DNA of 64,000 bases from Entamoeba invadens IP1 (taxonomy: Eukaryota; Evosea; Mastigamoebida; Endamoebidae): positions 4,826-68,825 of the forward strand of contig NW_004191876.1 of NCBI RefSeq assembly GCF_000330505.1. Direction: 5' to 3'. Position 1 is the stretch's first letter. Each line of letters starts with the position of its first letter. This document shows, in pieces, positions 61,716-64,000 of this stretch. The notes under the pieces are model-generated. The model was not told the origin of the DNA, did no database searches, and worked only from the letters and a program-made list of their open reading frames with translations. Both the position numbers and the translations under genes were made by a program.

Positions 61716-63788
61716 ATGAACAAGATGTTATTTGAAGTAATTCTTACTATTACAATTTGTGTTATAACAATTCTGTATATTATTCGTCCTAGCCCTTTGG
61801 ATACAAAGCTATTTGGAGTGTGGGTGGGCGAAAAGAAAATAGGAGAGACAAGAGTGAGAAGAGATGTATGTGGTAAAGATAAATTGATAGATAGACCCGA
61901 CCAGGGATACACAACTTTATATGAATTGGTCCAATCTTTTCCAACGAAGGTGCAACCTAAACTGATAGGATATAGAGATGTTGAAGAGAAGATAGCTGTA
62001 AAGAAAATACAATGTGATTTGGATGGTAAAAGCGTTGAAAAAATAATGTACAAATATAAGATGAGTGACTATAAGTATTTCTCTACCGTGGAGTATTACA
62101 CTTTGATACACAAAATTGCAAATGGACTTGCACATTATGGATTTTCAAATGGGGATAAAATAGCAATTTACTGTGAGACAAGATATGAATGGATGGCTTT
62201 TGTACTTGCTTGTTCATGTCGAAATATAATTGTAATTACAATATACACAACACTTGGAATAGATTCTGTTAACATTGCACTTGAAGAAAATAATGTAAAA
62301 GGTGTCTTGGTATCAGCAGAGACTTATTCAAAAATTTTGTTACTTGAGAGTTTTAAAAAATTGAAATATCAATTGATTTGTTGTGACAATTTAGCTACAA
62401 AAAATGTAATTACTATAAACAATATGTTGAATTGTGATAGTTTTGAAGACGACCCACCTCAGCCCGAAGATGTTGCTATGATCATTTACACGTCAGGAAC
62501 TGCTAAAGAACCAAAAGGTGTTGTTGTACTACATAAAAATCTGTTTGGGATAACATGGAGTTACTGCCATAAAATGGGATACAACTCGACAACACGTTAC
62601 ATCTGTTATTTGCCTTTGGCTCATATCTTTGAATTTACAATTGAAATTTGTGTGTTAGTGAATGGAGGAATTCTTGGATATTCATCCCAAAGAACACTGA
62701 CACGAGCATACATGCATAACTCCAAATGTGATTTACATGCATTTAACCCAACTTTCATGAACGGTGTACCAACTGTGTTTAATAGAATTCGTAAAGTAAT
62801 CGAAGATAAAATATCAAAATCTTCTTTTGTGTTACAATATCTATTTACATTAGCCTTTATTATTAAAAAGGAGTTATACGTCAAAATGCAAATGCGCCCA
62901 AGACTTCTATATTATCCTTTATTAGAAATGTTGGACATATTGATATTTTCAAAAATTAAAAACGAAATATTTGGAGACACATTAAAATGTGTTATATTGG
63001 GAGGATCTCCACTCTCACAAGACTTGCAAGAGTATTTGCAAGTCATATTAAGTGGAGTGGATATCATGCAAGGGTATGGATTGACTGAATCTTGTGGCCC
63101 AGTGAGTAACACGGTTCCTGGTGATTCTGTTTGTTGTACTATTGGAGTGCTTTACCCGAACTTTGAGGCGAAATTAGTAGGAGTAGAAGAGATGGGATAT
63201 TCAGTTGATGGCAAAATCCCACAAGGTGAACTTCTGATTCGAGGTCCATCACTGTTCAAAGAATACTTCAACAGACCAGAAGAAACACAAATGGCAATCA
63301 CTACAGATGGGTGGTTTAAAACAGGCGACATCGCAGAAATCAGAGAAGATGGACGAATCAGAATCATCGATCGAAAGAAGAACTTGGTCAAACAACCCTG
63401 TGGCGAATACGTCTCTCTCGAAAAACTCGAAATGGTTTACAGCGCTTCGAAGTATGTTGAATTATTTTGTGTAATAGCAAGTCAGTATTATGATTACACT
63501 GTAGGTCTTGTTGTTATTAATAGGAGTGCTTTGGAAGATTTTTCAATCCAAAGAAATATGAAAAGTGAAGAAACCATTAACAGTCCAGTTTTTAAAGAAG
63601 AGGTTTTAAAATCATTCAGGGAAGTTGACAAGTGTCTCTCTTCACATGAAAAGATTAAACATTTTCATATAATCAAAGAAGAATGGACGCCAGAGAACGG
63701 GATTCTTACTGCCGCTTTGAAATTACGTAGAAATGTTATTGACAAGAAATATTCAAAACAAATAGCAGAAATGTTTCAAAAAATTTGA
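61716..63788 (+). CDS. Long-chain acyl-CoA synthetase, membrane anchored, 690 aa
   Basis: ACSL enzymes activate fatty acids to acyl-CoA with ATP. The N-terminus is a membrane anchor (FEVILTITICVITILYIIRP), as in eukaryotic ACSL proteins of the ER or lipid droplets. The AMP-binding loop is MIIYTSGTAKEPKGVV (residues about 253-268). Later motifs are YLPLAHIFEF, GGSPLSQDLQEYL, QGYGLTESCGPVS (about 452-464), GWFKTGDIAEI (about 531) and IIDRKKNLVKQPCGEYVSLE (about 549-568). These are the standard ANL-superfamily motifs, all intact. The length is normal for the family. The ATG at 61716 sits directly against an AACTTTAAA element, so the ATG three codons later (61725) may be the real start. No intron is seen. 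Confidence 0.95.
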   Translation: MNKMLFEVILTITICVITILYIIRPSPLDTKLFGVWVGEKKIGETRVRRDVCGKDKLIDRPDQGYTTLYELVQSFPTKVQPKLIGYRDVEEKIAVKKIQCDLDGKSVEKIMYKYKMSDYKYFSTVEYYTLIHKIANGLAHYGFSNGDKIAIYCETRYEWMAFVLACSCRNIIVITIYTTLGIDSVNIALEENNVKGVLVSAETYSKILLLESFKKLKYQLICCDNLATKNVITINNMLNCDSFEDDPPQPEDVAMIIYTSGTAKEPKGVVVLHKNLFGITWSYCHKMGYNSTTRYICYLPLAHIFEFTIEICVLVNGGILGYSSQRTLTRAYMHNSKCDLHAFNPTFMNGVPTVFNRIRKVIEDKISKSSFVLQYLFTLAFIIKKELYVKMQMRPRLLYYPLLEMLDILIFSKIKNEIFGDTLKCVILGGSPLSQDLQEYLQVILSGVDIMQGYGLTESCGPVSNTVPGDSVCCTIGVLYPNFEAKLVGVEEMGYSVDGKIPQGELLIRGPSLFKEYFNRPEETQMAITTDGWFKTGDIAEIREDGRIRIIDRKKNLVKQPCGEYVSLEKLEMVYSASKYVELFCVIASQYYDYTVGLVVINRSALEDFSIQRNMKSEETINSPVFKEEVLKSFREVDKCLSSHEKIKHFHIIKEEWTPENGILTAALKLRRNVIDKKYSKQIAEMFQKI

Positions 63789-64000
63789 AGTAAAAATAAA
63801 TCAGTGATATTCTTTCTTTAATTCACTTGAAACTTTTTATTTAATATTTATAACGGAATCACTTTTAGAAAAAAAAAAGAAAAATAATAAAGTACTCATT
63901 CTTTTTTATTTCAATTGTGCCGATATAAAATAACTATAATTGTCTAAAAAATGATTGATAAAATTAATAATTTATAATAAAAATAATTATAAATGTAGTT
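63789..64000. other. AT-rich 3' flank
   Basis: Nothing is recognised here beyond poly-A/T-rich downstream sequence. Confidence 0.5.

Noticed and set aside
1..64000. tRNA, rRNA or CRISPR-like arrays
   Set aside because: No cloverleaf, rRNA segment or regular repeat-spacer array was recognised; Entamoeba tRNA arrays have distinctive short tandem spacers that are not seen here.

Overview
The window looks like nuclear DNA of an Entamoeba, most likely E. invadens. Three observations point there: a family of giant receptor kinases with CxxC-repeat ectodomains, a bacterial-type rubrerythrin, and one intron that starts GTTTGT and ends TAG. The DNA is very AT-rich. The left part holds MULE, pogo/Tigger-like, piggyBac-like and hAT-like DNA transposons, a mix reported for E. 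invadens and E. moshkovskii. The species name is an inference; no sequence search was possible.

Layout. 1-9 kb: two nested insertions. A MULE (151-2918) with 277-bp terminal inverted repeats (TIRs) and a 9-bp target duplication sits inside a pogo/Tigger transposase gene. A second, decayed MULE (6134-8769) lies at the end of a piggyBac-like relic. 9-17 kb: a TA-flanked pogo-like element whose transposase is broken by one in-frame TAG (9074-11606); two HSP70 fragments; and an intact 524-residue pogo/Tigger transposase gene (element 13302-15154). That gene and the larger HSP70 relic both lie inside a 4.1-kb interval bounded by TA-flanked TIRs (12677-16803). 17-28 kb: an AT-rich gene desert holding a hAT-like relic, a 560-bp direct repeat, three short MITE-like elements and an 82-bp tandem repeat. 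28.0-28.8 kb: an anomalous GC-rich patch with a long inverted repeat.

29-64 kb is gene-rich and almost intron-free. It carries three transmembrane kinases (29049-32201; 32344-39491 on the minus strand, with a 100-N assembly gap; 51784-56943) and an SH2-domain kinase of the Dictyostelium SHK type (40850-42361). It also carries a possible TPR protein, a glutaredoxin-like SH3BGRL protein, a small type I membrane protein, rubrerythrin, an 812-residue lysine-rich repeat protein, nicotinate phosphoribosyltransferase and an Atg18/WIPI PROPPIN with one intron. The last genes are a secreted, extremely basic protein, a coiled-coil/TLDc protein and a membrane-anchored long-chain acyl-CoA synthetase. Between two of them (58699-59867) lies a 1.17-kb foldback element whose 299-bp arms are nearly perfect inverted copies built from about twelve units phased at roughly 20 nt.

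The host genes show no operon-like logic. The kinases suggest an environment-sensing repertoire. Rubrerythrin, NAPRT, acyl-CoA synthetase and Atg18 cover peroxide defence, NAD salvage, lipid activation and autophagy. Three unrelated genes share the motif GAACTTYAAA exactly 15 nt before their ATG, a candidate core promoter.
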